From Noviherbaspirillum_A sp963522035 (lineage in GTDB: Bacteria; Pseudomonadota; Gammaproteobacteria; Burkholderiales; Burkholderiaceae_D), in the NCBI GenBank assembly GCA_963522035.1, contig CAUQYP010000003.1:1-64000 (forward strand): a stretch of DNA of 64,000 bases, written 5' to 3'. The notes beneath the pieces are model-generated. The model ran no database searches and was not told the DNA's origin. It saw nothing but the letters and a program-made list of their open reading frames with translations. Position numbers and translations under genes: made by a program. How positions within the stretch are numbered: position 1 is the stretch's first letter; each line of letters starts with the position of its first letter. Positions 1-8,557 of the stretch are shown here, in pieces.

Positions 1-107
1 AGCAAAAGCAACTGTCGCTGCGCGGGCAACTGCAACGGCAACTGTCGCTGCGCGGCACAAGCGATATCGCTTGCACGCCGGCTTGAGCAAGTCAGGCCGA
101 ATCCGCC
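1..107. repeat. Short direct repeat at the window edge
   Basis: An 18-base unit beginning GCAACTGTCG occurs at 8-25 and again exactly at 38-55, a 30-base period. The stretch lies downstream of the minus-strand permease stop and is cut by the window edge. It may belong to a gene outside the window; no start or complete frame is visible here, so nothing more is claimed. Confidence 0.4.
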
Positions 108-998
108 CTATTGCGCCAGCAGCAGCCAGACCGGCAAAGTCGCGATCGACGCCAGCGTGCCGGCCGAGATGATGAACGCCACCAGCGGCCCATTGCCGCC
201 AAGCCGCGCCGCCAGCACGTAGGCGCTGGAGGCAGTGGGCAGGGCGGCGAAGGTGACCAGGATCTGCAGTTGCAGCGGCGGCAGCGCAAACCAGGCGCCG
301 ATGAAAAGGGCAATCGCCGGCAGCGCCAGCAGCTTGACGGCGATGAAGTAGGCCGACATCGCGCGGCCTTCGGTAAGGCCGGAAAGCCGCAGCCCCGCGC
401 CAACCATGATCAGCCCCAGCGCAATCGACGCATTCCCCATGCGCGACAGCACCACCCCGGCGACTTCGGGCATGGGCAGGCCCGTCAGGTTGAACAGCAC
501 GCCGCAGGCGGTGGCGATGAGCAGCGGGTTCTTGGCCAGTTCGCGGGCCAGGCCGCCGCTCTTGTGCACCAGCGCATGCACGGCGGCCATGTTGCAGAGG
601 GGGACGGCGAAGCCGATGATGAGCGCCATCATCGAGGTGCCGGTCTCGCCGCCCAGGCGGAACGCAATCGCCAGCGCCATGTAGGAGTTGAAGCGGAAGG
701 CGGTCTGCACCGCCGACTCGAAGCTCATCGGTCCGACCGGGAACAGCGGCTTGGCCAGCCAGCCCAGCGCAATGCCGCAGGCGACGATGATGAGCGCGGC
801 CTGGATCAGCTTGCCAGTGGTCGAAAAGTCGAGCGGGGTACGCGAGGTGGAGTAGAAAAGCAGTGCCGGGAAGAGCACGAAGTAGACCATCTTTTCCATG
901 CCGGCCCAGAATTCGGGGCCCCATTTGGTCACGCGCATCAGGATCAGGCCGATCAGGATCAGGGAAAAATCGGGAAGCAGGATGGCGGCGATCGACAT
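108..998 (-). CDS. AEC family transporter (auxin efflux carrier / malonate permease type)
   Basis: A 296-residue, almost entirely hydrophobic protein with about ten membrane segments and the two-half layout of the AEC family (PF03547), close to the family's usual length of 300-320. It is predicted to sit in the inner membrane and move small organic anions; the substrate cannot be read from sequence. Supporting marks are the Asn/Pro-rich segments near residue 104 (FRFNSYMA) and the C-terminal AALPTASSAYVLA stretch, typical of AEC proteins. It lies 114 bp downstream of the response regulator gene on the same strand, so it may be part of that transcript or regulon. There is no clear ribosome-binding site before the ATG at 998, so the start is less certain than the family call. 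Confidence 0.85.
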   Translation of the reverse strand: MSIAAILLPDFSLILIGLILMRVTKWGPEFWAGMEKMVYFVLFPALLFYSTSRTPLDFSTTGKLIQAALIIVACGIALGWLAKPLFPVGPMSFESAVQTAFRFNSYMALAIAFRLGGETGTSMMALIIGFAVPLCNMAAVHALVHKSGGLARELAKNPLLIATACGVLFNLTGLPMPEVAGVVLSRMGNASIALGLIMVGAGLRLSGLTEGRAMSAYFIAVKLLALPAIALFIGAWFALPPLQLQILVTFAALPTASSAYVLAARLGGNGPLVAFIISAGTLASIATLPVWLLLAQ

Positions 999-1112
999 GG
1001 GGGAGGGCGCGAGGCGAAAGCGCCATGTTACCGGATGGAAGCGACGGTGCGAGCACGGAAATTCACGGCGGCGAAGCGGAACAAGGTTTTACGCCCGTGG
1101 CGCGGCGTCCCG

Positions 1113-1703
1113 CTATTTCAGCAGGCGCGCCAGTTCGACCGCCGTCTTCACGTTCATCTTGTCGAAGATATGCGCACGGTGCACTTCCACCGTGCGCATG
1201 CTGATGCCCAGGCAGTCGGCGATGACCTTGTTCATCTTGCCTTCCAGGATCAGGTCCAGCACTTCGCGTTCCCGCGCCGACAGCGCTGCCAGCCGGTCGC
1301 ATACCGCAGCCGAAACGCCGGCGTTTCGCGAGGCGGCCAGCGCTTCCTCGACCCTGTCCATCAGCGTGTTGTCATTGAACGGCTTCTCGAAGAAGTCGAA
1401 GGCGCCGCGCTTCAAGGCGCTGACCGCCACCGGTACGTCGCCATGCCCGGTCAGGAAGATGACCGGCAGCCGCCCGGTCAGGCCGCGTGCGTCCAGCGTC
1501 TCGAACAGGGCGATCCCGCTGGTCTGGGGCATGCGGATGTCGAGCAGCAGGCAGTCGCCGCCGGGATCGAATTGCGCCCGGCCTTCCAGCATGGCCAGGA
1601 AGGCGTCGGCACTGTCGTACGCGGCAGCATCGATGCCGCGCGACTGGGCCAGCCAGCAAAGCGCGTCCCGGATTACTTCTTCATCGTCAACGATATGCAG
1701 CAT
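1113..1703 (-). CDS. Two-component response regulator, FixJ/DctR-like (receiver + LuxR HTH)
   Basis: A 196-residue regulator. An N-terminal receiver carries the acidic pocket (DDE near residues 6-8), phospho-acceptor Asp55 in LLLDIRMP, the conserved Thr in LTGHGD and the Lys in EKPF. A C-terminal LuxR-type helix-turn-helix follows (about residues 135-195, LSAREREVLDLI ... MRTVEVHR). This is the FixJ/DctR/TodT arrangement. It lies 83 bp downstream of the sensor kinase on the same strand, and a dctPQM TRAP operon is divergent. The likely role is to activate C4-dicarboxylate uptake in response to the kinase; this is inferred from context, not shown by a binding site. Confidence 0.9.
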   Translation of the reverse strand: MLHIVDDEEVIRDALCWLAQSRGIDAAAYDSADAFLAMLEGRAQFDPGGDCLLLDIRMPQTSGIALFETLDARGLTGRLPVIFLTGHGDVPVAVSALKRGAFDFFEKPFNDNTLMDRVEEALAASRNAGVSAAVCDRLAALSAREREVLDLILEGKMNKVIADCLGISMRTVEVHRAHIFDKMNVKTAVELARLLK

Positions 1704-1786
1704 GCCTGGTCTTTATAGGGATTACCGATGTTACTTATTGGAAAGTGTTTGCGGTCTACAGTGTACCGAGAATCCCTGCGACCCTG

Positions 1787-3826
1787 TCACAGCGGCACAT
1801 CGGCCGGGCGCACGGGCTGCTCGTCAGCCGTGCGCGTCATCACCGGCAGCGTGAATCGGAATATGGTGCCACCCTTCGGGTTGTCGGCGTGCGTCAGCGT
1901 GCCGCCGTGGAATTCGACCACGGTGCGGCAGATGTTGAGCCCCATGCCCATGCCCTCGGACTTGGTCGAGAAGAAGGGCGAGAACAGCCGCTCGGCGACT
2001 TCGGCCGGTATCCCATGGCCGCGGTCGGCGACCGTGATGGCGACCATGGGCGTGCTGCTGGCCGCATCGAGCATCGCATTGACCCGCAGCACGCGGCGCG
2101 CCGGCGGCACCATCTGCATCGCCTCGATGGCGTTGCGGGTCAGGTTCAGCAGCACCTGCTCCAGCATCACGCCGTCGCCCAGCACGGCGGGCAGGCCGGG
2201 TGCGCCGCTGATCTGGATCGAGACGAAAAACTGGCGGGCCTGCAGTTCGACCAGCGGCGCCAGGCCGTCGAGCAGCGTCTTGACGTCGATCGGCTGCCTT
2301 GCCGGGTCGCGCTTGCGCACGAAGGCATGCACGCTGCGGATGATGTGGCCCGCACGCTGGGCCTGGGCGCTGGCCTTTTCCAGCGCCGACTTCAGCATCG
2401 CATGCTCGGCGCCCGGCGCCGGTGTGCGCGCCAGCAGGTTCAGCGCGCCGGTGGCATACGAGGAAATGGCCGCCAGCGGCTGGTTCAGTTCGTGCGCAAG
2501 CGTCGAAGCGAGTTCGCCCATGCTGGCCAGGCGTGCGCTCGCCTGCAGCTTTTCCTGCTGCTGGCGATTGATGTTTTCCACCCGCCGCAGGTCGGACACG
2601 TCGAGGATGGAACCCATCCACCCGGTCTGGCGGCCGCTGTCGTCCATCAGCGGCGCCTCGAACACCAGTACCGGGAAACGCTCGCCGTCGGCGCGCTGGA
2701 AGATGGTCTCGAAGCGCGGCGTGAAACTGCCCGCCAGCACCTTGGAAAAACGCTCGTGGTACTCCTCCATCGCCTCGGGCGCCCAGTAGGGCATGGGTGG
2801 CAGCCGGCCCACGATGTCCGACGCCGGCAGGCCGACCATCTGGCAAAAGGCCGGATTGACATATGTCACCCGGCCTTCGAGGTCGCGCGCGCGCAGGCCG
2901 GTCACCAGCGAGTTTTCCATCGCCGCGCGGAACGACACCTGCTGCCGCAACGCGTTTTCGGCGGCAAGCCTGCGGTTGATGTCGCGCCACAGCGCGGACA
3001 GGCTCCACAGGAGGCCCAGCGAGAGCAGGATCACCGAGCCGACCAGCAGGTTGGGCAGCAGCTTGGGCTCGCTCTTGATGCTGTTGGTGCGCAGCGTGAT
3101 GGCCACGCCGGGCAGGTCCAGCGCGCGGCTGTGGGTATAGACGTTGCGGCCCGGGCCGCCGGAAGCACGCCGGTCCAGCACGGTGTCGTCGCTGTCGGTC
3201 AGCAGGATTTCGTTTTCCTGAGCGAACCACCATGGCACCAGCTGGTCGAGGATGCTGGCCGTGGTATAGGTCGCGACCAGGTCGCCCAGGTACTGGCTGC
3301 CGCGCACGAGCGGCACATGGTAGTCCATGGTCACGGTGCCGGTGCTGCCGCGCACCGGCTGGACATAAAGCGGCAGGCGGGTGTCGCGCGCCTTCTCCAG
3401 CGCCTGCCGCGATGGCAGCGACAGGTCGGCCAGCGACAGTTCGACGCCGTCGTCGGTGGAAGCCACCTGCCGGCCCTGGGGGTCGAGCCAGACCACGCGC
3501 GCCAGTTCGCGGCTGCTGCGCAGCAGCGCGTCCATCCTGTCGTCCCATTTCCTGCCATCGAGATAACCCGCCGCCATGTCGCTGGCCACCAGCCGCAGGC
3601 TTTCCTCGTTGCGGCTCAGCTGGAAGCGCACGGTCTGTTCGACCCACAGGGTGTCGGCGATCATCTGTTCCTGGCGCTCGGTGGACTCCATGCGCTGTGC
3701 CTGCCAGGGCAGCCACAACAGCGCGAACAGGAACAGCAGCAGCAAGAAGACCGGCAGCAGCCAGCGCCAGGCCTGTTCGCGGCTGGGCAGGCCTGGCAGG
3801 GGCGGAAAAGCGGGGACGCGCATCAT
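1787..3826 (-). CDS. Membrane sensor histidine kinase with PAS domain, DctS-like
   Basis: A 679-residue inner-membrane kinase. One membrane segment lies near residues 22-45, followed by a periplasmic sensor domain to about 255 and a second segment near 260-285. A PAS domain spans about 300-420. The dimerisation/phosphotransfer box has His445 in LAHELNQP, and the ATPase domain shows N-box NLTRNAIEA, G1 DRGHGIP and G2 GMGMGLNI. Length and order fit DctS/DctB-type C4-dicarboxylate sensors. The response regulator follows on the same strand and dctPQM is divergent, the usual arrangement for dicarboxylate sensing. A second Met directly follows the first; a later Met is less likely because the first membrane segment would be crowded. 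Confidence 0.9.
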   Translation of the reverse strand: MMRVPAFPPLPGLPSREQAWRWLLPVFLLLLFLFALLWLPWQAQRMESTERQEQMIADTLWVEQTVRFQLSRNEESLRLVASDMAAGYLDGRKWDDRMDALLRSSRELARVVWLDPQGRQVASTDDGVELSLADLSLPSRQALEKARDTRLPLYVQPVRGSTGTVTMDYHVPLVRGSQYLGDLVATYTTASILDQLVPWWFAQENEILLTDSDDTVLDRRASGGPGRNVYTHSRALDLPGVAITLRTNSIKSEPKLLPNLLVGSVILLSLGLLWSLSALWRDINRRLAAENALRQQVSFRAAMENSLVTGLRARDLEGRVTYVNPAFCQMVGLPASDIVGRLPPMPYWAPEAMEEYHERFSKVLAGSFTPRFETIFQRADGERFPVLVFEAPLMDDSGRQTGWMGSILDVSDLRRVENINRQQQEKLQASARLASMGELASTLAHELNQPLAAISSYATGALNLLARTPAPGAEHAMLKSALEKASAQAQRAGHIIRSVHAFVRKRDPARQPIDVKTLLDGLAPLVELQARQFFVSIQISGAPGLPAVLGDGVMLEQVLLNLTRNAIEAMQMVPPARRVLRVNAMLDAASSTPMVAITVADRGHGIPAEVAERLFSPFFSTKSEGMGMGLNICRTVVEFHGGTLTHADNPKGGTIFRFTLPVMTRTADEQPVRPADVPL

Positions 3827-3898
3827 GCGCCCCGGTCAAGGGACCGTTGGCGTTGGCGGAAACGAGGCAGGGCGGCGTGCATGCGATGCATCGGCCAT

Positions 3899-3912
3899 TG
3901 TGGATTTCCACA
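3899..3912. promoter_or_regulatory. Perfect 14-bp palindrome, possible operator
   Basis: TGTGG-ATTT-CCACA lies in the divergent space between the sensor kinase and dctP, two bases upstream of the proposed -35 box for dctP. Its position suits an operator for the neighbouring LuxR-type regulator. Only one copy was noticed, so the assignment is weak. Confidence 0.3.
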
Positions 3913-3913
3913 C

Positions 3914-3942
3914 TTGTGAGCGCTGCGTGGCATGACCAGAAT
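3914..3942 (+). promoter_or_regulatory. Candidate sigma-70 promoter for dctPQM
   Basis: TTGTGA (3914-3919) and CAGAAT (3937-3942) are separated by 17 bp, each matching four of six consensus bases. It is the best pair seen in the 176-bp divergent region and leaves a leader of about 50 bases before the dctP start. No GG-N10-GC sigma-54 site was found here, although some dct systems use one. Confidence 0.35.
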
Positions 3943-4002
3943 GTGCTGCCCTTTTAAAAGAACAATTAAAAACGCCATACGTTTCGTCTATCTGGAGAAA
4001 AC

Positions 4003-5007
4003 ATGAAATTCAACGTCCTTTACCTGGCGCTCGGCGCCGCCGCGCTGGTGTCAGGCCAGGCGTATGCACAAGCCCCGATCGTCATCAAGTTCAGCCACGT
4101 GGTGGCGAACGACACGCCCAAGGGCAAGGGCGCCGACCGCTTCAAGGAATTGGCCGAGAAAGCCACCAACGGCCGCGTCAAGATCGAAGTGTACCCGAAC
4201 AGCACCCTGTACAAGGACAAGGAAGAAATGGAAGCGCTGCAGCTGGGCGCGGTGCAGATGCTGGCGCCGTCGCTGGCCAAGTTCGGTCCGCTGGGCGTGA
4301 AGGAGTTCGAGGTATTTGACCTGCCTTATATCTTCCCGAGCAAGGACGTGCTGTACCGCGTGACCGAAGGCCCGGTCGGGAAAGACCTGTTCAGGAAGCT
4401 CGAGCCCAAGGGTATTACCGGCTTGGCCTATTGGGACAACGGCTTCAAGGTCATGTCGTCCAACAAGCCCATGCGCCTGCCTGCCGACTTCAAGGGCATG
4501 AAGATGCGTATCCAGTCCTCCAAGGTGCTCGACGCGCAGATGCGCGCACTGGGCGCGAACCCGCAGGTCATGGCCTTCTCCGAGGTCTACCAGGCGCTGC
4601 AGACCGGGGTGGTAGACGGCACCGAGAACCCGCCGTCCAACCTGTACACGCAGAAAATGCATGAAGTGCAGAAGCACGTTACCCTGTCCGACCACGGCTA
4701 CCTGGGCTACGCGGTCATCGTCAACAAGAAGTTCTGGGACGGCCTGCCGGCCGACATCCGCACCCAGCTCGACGGCGCAATGAAGGACGCGACCAAGTAT
4801 GCCAATGCCATCGCCCAGCAGGAAAACGACAAGGCCATGGCAGCGGTCAAGGCATCCGGCAAGACCGAGATCCATGCGCTGAACGACAAGGAAAAGGCCG
4901 AATGGCGCAAGGCGCTGGCCCCGGTGCAGAAAGACATGGAAAGCCGGATCGGCAAGGCCACCATCGAGGCGGTCAACAAGGAATCGGCAGCGCTCGGCGC
5001 GAAGTAA
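4003..5007 (+). CDS. dctP: TRAP transporter substrate-binding protein DctP (C4-dicarboxylate type)
   Basis: A 334-residue periplasmic binding protein. A signal peptide (about residues 1-22, ending in AYA-QA) precedes the mature DctP fold. The segment around residues 165-207 (KMRIQSSKVL ... EVYQALQTGVVDG) carries the conserved Arg that binds the substrate carboxylate and the QTGVVDGTENP signature of C4-dicarboxylate DctP proteins. It delivers succinate/malate/fumarate-like acids to the DctQM membrane unit encoded next. A GGAG ribosome site lies just before the ATG. An intercistronic hairpin follows, consistent with more binding protein than permease being made. Confidence 0.93.
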   Translation: MKFNVLYLALGAAALVSGQAYAQAPIVIKFSHVVANDTPKGKGADRFKELAEKATNGRVKIEVYPNSTLYKDKEEMEALQLGAVQMLAPSLAKFGPLGVKEFEVFDLPYIFPSKDVLYRVTEGPVGKDLFRKLEPKGITGLAYWDNGFKVMSSNKPMRLPADFKGMKMRIQSSKVLDAQMRALGANPQVMAFSEVYQALQTGVVDGTENPPSNLYTQKMHEVQKHVTLSDHGYLGYAVIVNKKFWDGLPADIRTQLDGAMKDATKYANAIAQQENDKAMAAVKASGKTEIHALNDKEKAEWRKALAPVQKDMESRIGKATIEAVNKESAALGAK

Positions 5008-5024
5008 TAAAACAGTTCGCACGC

Positions 5025-5058
5025 ATGCGGCTTTCCGGTCATGGCCGGCAAGCCGCAT
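5025..5058 (+). promoter_or_regulatory. Intercistronic hairpin between dctP and dctQ
   Basis: ATGCGGCTT (5025-5033) pairs perfectly with AAGCCGCAT (5050-5058), with CCGG/CCGG continuing the stem inward. There is no immediate U-tract, so it is more likely an mRNA-stabilising or partial attenuating structure than a full terminator. It sits where such structures often lower expression of the permease genes relative to the binding protein. Confidence 0.5.
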
Positions 5059-5096
5059 TGTCTTGAACGGGTATTTTTTAATAATAGGGGACACCC

Positions 5097-5666
5097 ATGA
5101 AATTGTTGGACCACCTCGAGGAATGGCTGATCGCCAGCCTGATGGCGGCGGCAACGCTCGTCGTCTTCGTGGCCGTGGTGCATCGCTATGCATCCGGCTT
5201 TCCCATTCCGGGCCTGCAGGACTGGCTGATCCAGCTCAACACCAGCTGGGCCCAGGAACTGACCATCTACATGTTCGTCTGGATGGCCAAGTTCGGCGCC
5301 GCCTATGGCGTGCGCACCGGCATCCACGTCGGCGTCGACGTGCTGATCAATCGCATGAACGCGCCGTGGCACCGCCGCTTCGTGGTGCTGGGCCTGCTGG
5401 CCGGCGCGCTTTTCACCGGCATCGTCGGCACCCTGGGCGCGACCTTCGTCTACGAGCTGAGCCACACCACCAGCACTTCCGAAGTGCTTGAGGTCCCGAT
5501 GTGGCTGGTCTACCTGGCCGTGCCGCTCGGCTCCTACCTGATGTGCTTCCGCTTCCTGCAAGTAGCCTGGACTTTCCTCAAGACCGGCGAACTGCCCAAG
5601 CATGACCATGCGCACGTCCAGGGCATCGACCCCAATGAAGAAAACATCTCGGGAGCCAAGGTATGA
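5097..5666 (+). CDS. dctQ: TRAP transporter small membrane subunit DctQ
   Basis: A 189-residue protein with four predicted membrane segments, the normal size and layout of DctQ. The motif ELTIYMFVWMAKFGAAYGVR near residues 56-75 (Trp, and Gly-Ala before a charged residue) is typical of the family, as is the loop HIGVDVL-like stretch after it. It forms the membrane complex with DctM and receives substrate from DctP. AGGGGA precedes the ATG. The last codon overlaps the dctM start by four bases (ATGA), implying translational coupling. Confidence 0.92.
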   Translation: MKLLDHLEEWLIASLMAAATLVVFVAVVHRYASGFPIPGLQDWLIQLNTSWAQELTIYMFVWMAKFGAAYGVRTGIHVGVDVLINRMNAPWHRRFVVLGLLAGALFTGIVGTLGATFVYELSHTTSTSEVLEVPMWLVYLAVPLGSYLMCFRFLQVAWTFLKTGELPKHDHAHVQGIDPNEENISGAKV

Positions 5667-6946
5667 ACGCGCTGATTATTTTTGTGCTGCTGCTGGCGCT
5701 GATGCTGACCGGCATGCCGATCTCCATCTCGCTCGGCCTGACGGTGCTGACCTTCCTGTTCACGATGACCGATGTGCCGATCGAGTCGGTGGCGCTGAAG
5801 CTTTTCACCGGCATCGAGAAGTTCGAGATCATGGCGATTCCGTTCTTCATCCTGGCGGGTAATTTCCTGACCCACGGCGGCGTGGCGCGGCGCATGATCA
5901 ACTTCGCCACTGCGATGGTCGGCCACTGGCATGGCGGCCTGGCGCTGGGCGGCGTGATGGCCTGTGCGCTGTTCGCGGCAGTCTCCGGCTCCAGCCCGGC
6001 AACGGTTGTGGCAATCGGCTCCATCATCCTGCCGGCCATGGTGCGCCAGGGCTATCCGAAGGGCTTCGGCGCCGGCGTCATCACCACCTCGGGCGCTCTG
6101 GGCATCCTGATCCCGCCGTCGATCGTGATGGTGATGTATTCGGTGTCCACCAACACCTCGGTCGGCAAGCTGTTCATGGCCGGCGTCATTCCCGGCCTGA
6201 TGCTGGCAAGCCTGCTGGGCCTGACCACCTGGTACCTGGCACGAAAGCACAACTATCCGCGCATGCCCAAGGCCACCTGGGCCGAGCGCTTCATTGCCTT
6301 TCGCAAGAGCGCCTGGGGCCTGCTGCTGATCGTCATTGTCATGGGCGGCATCTATACAGGCATCTTCACACCGACCGAGGCGGCCGCGATGTCGGCGGTG
6401 TATGCGTTCATCGTCGCGGTATTCGTCTACAAGGACATGGGCTTCAAGCAGGTGCCCAAGGTGCTGCTGGACTCGGCGTCGATGTCGGCCATGCTGCTCT
6501 ACATCATCACCAACGCGGTGCTGTTCTCCTTCCTGATGACGTCCGAGAACATCCCGCAGGCAATGGCCGGCTGGATCATGGACAAGGGCTTCGGCGTGGT
6601 CAGCTTCCTGCTGGTCGTCAACGTGCTGCTGCTCCTGGCAGGCAACGTGATGGAGCCGTCGTCCATCGTGCTGATCATGGCGCCCATCCTGTTCCCGGTG
6701 GCGATGAAGCTGGGCATCGACCCGGTCCACTTCGGCATCATGATGGTGGTAAACATGGAGGTAGGCATGTGCCATCCGCCGGTAGGCCTGAACCTGTATG
6801 TGGCGTCCGGCATTACCAAGATGGGCATCAGCGAACTCACAGTGGCGGTGATGCCATGGCTGCTGACCATGCTGGGCTTCCTGATGATCATCACCTACGT
6901 GCCGCAGATCTCGCTGTGGCTACCGAACCTGGTGTATGGCAACTGA
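5663..6946 (+). CDS. dctM: TRAP transporter large membrane subunit DctM
   Basis: A 427-residue, highly hydrophobic subunit with about eleven to twelve membrane segments, the normal length of DctM. Family marks include MPISISLGLT near the N-terminus, the AVSGSSPATVVAIG loop, the GILIPPSIVMV segment and, near the C-terminus, the MGMCHPPVGLN-like motif (here VGMCHPPVGLN). It is the Na+- or H+-driven translocation channel for the dicarboxylate. It overlaps dctQ by four bases and is followed at once by a strong intrinsic terminator, closing the dctPQM operon. Confidence 0.95.
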   Translation: MNALIIFVLLLALMLTGMPISISLGLTVLTFLFTMTDVPIESVALKLFTGIEKFEIMAIPFFILAGNFLTHGGVARRMINFATAMVGHWHGGLALGGVMACALFAAVSGSSPATVVAIGSIILPAMVRQGYPKGFGAGVITTSGALGILIPPSIVMVMYSVSTNTSVGKLFMAGVIPGLMLASLLGLTTWYLARKHNYPRMPKATWAERFIAFRKSAWGLLLIVIVMGGIYTGIFTPTEAAAMSAVYAFIVAVFVYKDMGFKQVPKVLLDSASMSAMLLYIITNAVLFSFLMTSENIPQAMAGWIMDKGFGVVSFLLVVNVLLLLAGNVMEPSSIVLIMAPILFPVAMKLGIDPVHFGIMMVVNMEVGMCHPPVGLNLYVASGITKMGISELTVAVMPWLLTMLGFLMIITYVPQISLWLPNLVYGN

Positions 6947-6972
6947 GCAGGCCCTCCGTTAGCGCCTTACAG

Positions 6973-7006
6973 GCCGCCGCTTCCTCCTGGAAGCGGCGGC
7001 TTTTTT
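6973..7006 (+). terminator. Intrinsic terminator after dctM
   Basis: A perfect 12-bp stem (6973-6984 with 6989-7000), a four-base loop TCCT and a run of six T (7001-7006). It lies 26 bp past the dctM stop. The gene beyond is convergent, so the hairpin may also serve that transcript. Confidence 0.95.
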
Positions 7007-7016
7007 CCATCCGTGC

Positions 7017-7898
7017 TCAGCCGATGAAGTGTCCGTAGAGCGACAGCACCAGCTCGCTGACGATCAGGCCGACGATGTACCACTCCACCCGGTGCGGACT
7101 CTTGTAGCGCACCGTCTCCAGCAGCGTTTCCGCGGTGCGGCCCAGCGTCGCGAGCTTGCGTTCAAGCGCCTTGGCGCGGTCGATGATTTCGTAGTCGCCT
7201 TCCAGCCGCGCATGCAGGGCTTCCAGGTGGCTGTTGCTCCACAGGAGCTCGGGCTTGTCCATGACCTCCGCCCGGTTGGTCAGCCTGTGCTCGGACAGCA
7301 GCATGTTGCCGACTGCCCGCATCAGGTCCTGCGAGCGTACCGAGAAGCGGCCGTCGTCCGCCAGGTCCTGCGCCAGCGGCTCGATACGGTCGAACTCGCC
7401 GGCCGAGCGCCGTTCCTGGAACGACAGCATGGCCGCCTTGGACATGACTTCGGCCAGCAGCTGGAGCCGGTCGCGGTCGGCCGCGTGCAGGTGGATCTCA
7501 TTGCCGACCGGCCCTTCATGCGCCTCCGGGTCGATGATGACGGTGGCCTTTTCCTCGGCCAGCGGGTCACCGCCGCCATGGCTTGCGGGACCGATGCTGG
7601 CCATCAGCCATTCACGGTCGCCGGTTTCCTCGGCGAAGAAGGCCACCGCGCCGTAGCGGAAAATGGCGGCCACGCCGGCGCTGGGCAGGCGCACCATCAG
7701 CGGCGACTGCGCGACCATGGGCAAGTGGACCAGTGCCTTGATGTCGATGCGTTCGGCGACGATGAGCACCGTCGCGCCGAAGCGGGTGGCCTGGACCAGC
7801 GGCTTGCCTTCGCGGTGAACGATGCGCTGGCGGCGCGAGCGGCGACCGGTGGCGGAAGGGGTCCAGTGGATGGCATTGCGGGAGGGAGTGTCGGTCAT
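7017..7898 (-). CDS. RMD1/YagE (DUF155) family protein
   Basis: A 293-residue protein matching the RMD1/DUF155 family, known from yeast mitochondrial Rmd1 and many proteobacteria but without an assigned biochemical activity. The N-terminal 30 residues are basic and poorly ordered. The core includes FRYGAVAFF near residue 80, a conserved family stretch. A helical region follows (about 200-265), and one hydrophobic segment near the C-terminus (about 268-290, WYIVGLIVSELVLSL) probably anchors it in the membrane. The gene is convergent with dctM and divergent from ogt. A palindromic repeat occupies its upstream region. Confidence 0.8.
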   Translation of the reverse strand: MTDTPSRNAIHWTPSATGRRSRRQRIVHREGKPLVQATRFGATVLIVAERIDIKALVHLPMVAQSPLMVRLPSAGVAAIFRYGAVAFFAEETGDREWLMASIGPASHGGGDPLAEEKATVIIDPEAHEGPVGNEIHLHAADRDRLQLLAEVMSKAAMLSFQERRSAGEFDRIEPLAQDLADDGRFSVRSQDLMRAVGNMLLSEHRLTNRAEVMDKPELLWSNSHLEALHARLEGDYEIIDRAKALERKLATLGRTAETLLETVRYKSPHRVEWYIVGLIVSELVLSLYGHFIG

Positions 7899-7918
7899 AA
7901 TGCTTTTTTGTCAGAAAT

Positions 7919-8027
7919 GGTAGGGTGTAATAACCGCCAGGGCATTACACCACGGGCGGTCGATCTATCCAGGCGTTTGCCTCGACCGACGAATGGTGCA
8001 ATGCGCTTCGCTTGTTGCACCCTGCGG
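7919..8027. repeat. Palindromic repeat, copy A (~109 bp)
   Basis: The left arm TAGGGTGTAATAACC...GGCATTACACC is itself a small inverted repeat (GGTGTAAT/ATTACACC). The right arm GGTGCAATGCG...TTGCACCCT is a diverged inverse of it. The layout equals that of the copy at 12024-12132. It lies between the divergent DUF155 and ogt genes and shows no coding potential. It looks like an extragenic palindromic repeat element. Confidence 0.7.
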
Positions 8028-8065
8028 CCCTGCGGCACCTGTCCTTTTCCATTATGCTTCCGGCC

Positions 8066-8557
8066 ATGTCCGATACCCCGATCTTCTCCGCCATCGTTGC
8101 CGCCCCGTTCGGCGCGATCGGCGTGCGCACCGCCGGCAGCCGGTTGCAGGAGCTGGTCTACCTGCCGCGGTCCCATGCGCCGCAAGACCCGGCCGACGCG
8201 CTTTCCGAACGCACCGCAACGCAGCTCGAACGCTATTTTGCCGAACCCGACTTCCGCTTCGACCTGCCGCTGGCGACCGTCGGCACCGCCTTCCAGCAGC
8301 GCGTCTGGGCCGCGATTGCGTCGATTCCGCGCGGTCATGTGCGCACCTACGGCGACCTGGCGCGGCTGCTCGGCTCTGCGCCGCGCGCGGTCGGGCAGGC
8401 CTGCGGCGCCAACTGGTTTCCGCTGGTCGTGCCCTGCCACAGGGTCACGGCGGCCGGCGGACTGGGCGGCTTTTCCAACAGCGCCGACGCCGATGGTTTC
8501 CACATTGGCGTCAAGCGCTGGCTGCTGTCGCACGAAGGCGTGGAGCGCTACCGATGA
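8066..8557 (+). CDS. ogt: Methylated-DNA--[protein]-cysteine S-methyltransferase
   Basis: A 163-residue suicide methyltransferase that takes the alkyl group from O6-alkylguanine (and O4-alkylthymine) in DNA. The active-site box PCHRV gives acceptor Cys124, and the DNA-binding helix region (GHVRTYGDLAR, residues 90-100) is intact. Starting at the ATG at 8066 gives MSDTPIFS and the family's usual length. Upstream ATGs at 8012 and 8054 would add residues derived from the repeat element, so they are less likely. The gene overlaps xerD by four bases (ATGA), so both are probably translated from one message. Confidence 0.93.
   Translation: MSDTPIFSAIVAAPFGAIGVRTAGSRLQELVYLPRSHAPQDPADALSERTATQLERYFAEPDFRFDLPLATVGTAFQQRVWAAIASIPRGHVRTYGDLARLLGSAPRAVGQACGANWFPLVVPCHRVTAAGGLGGFSNSADADGFHIGVKRWLLSHEGVERYR

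Noticed and set aside
1487..3919. 810-codon plus-strand open frame opposite the sensor kinase
   Set aside because: High-GC shadow: composition is dominated by Arg/Gln/His/Ala, no family features, and the minus-strand kinase has complete motifs.
3937..3960. Sigma-54 promoter for dctPQM
   Set aside because: GG and GC pairs in this region are not ten bases apart.
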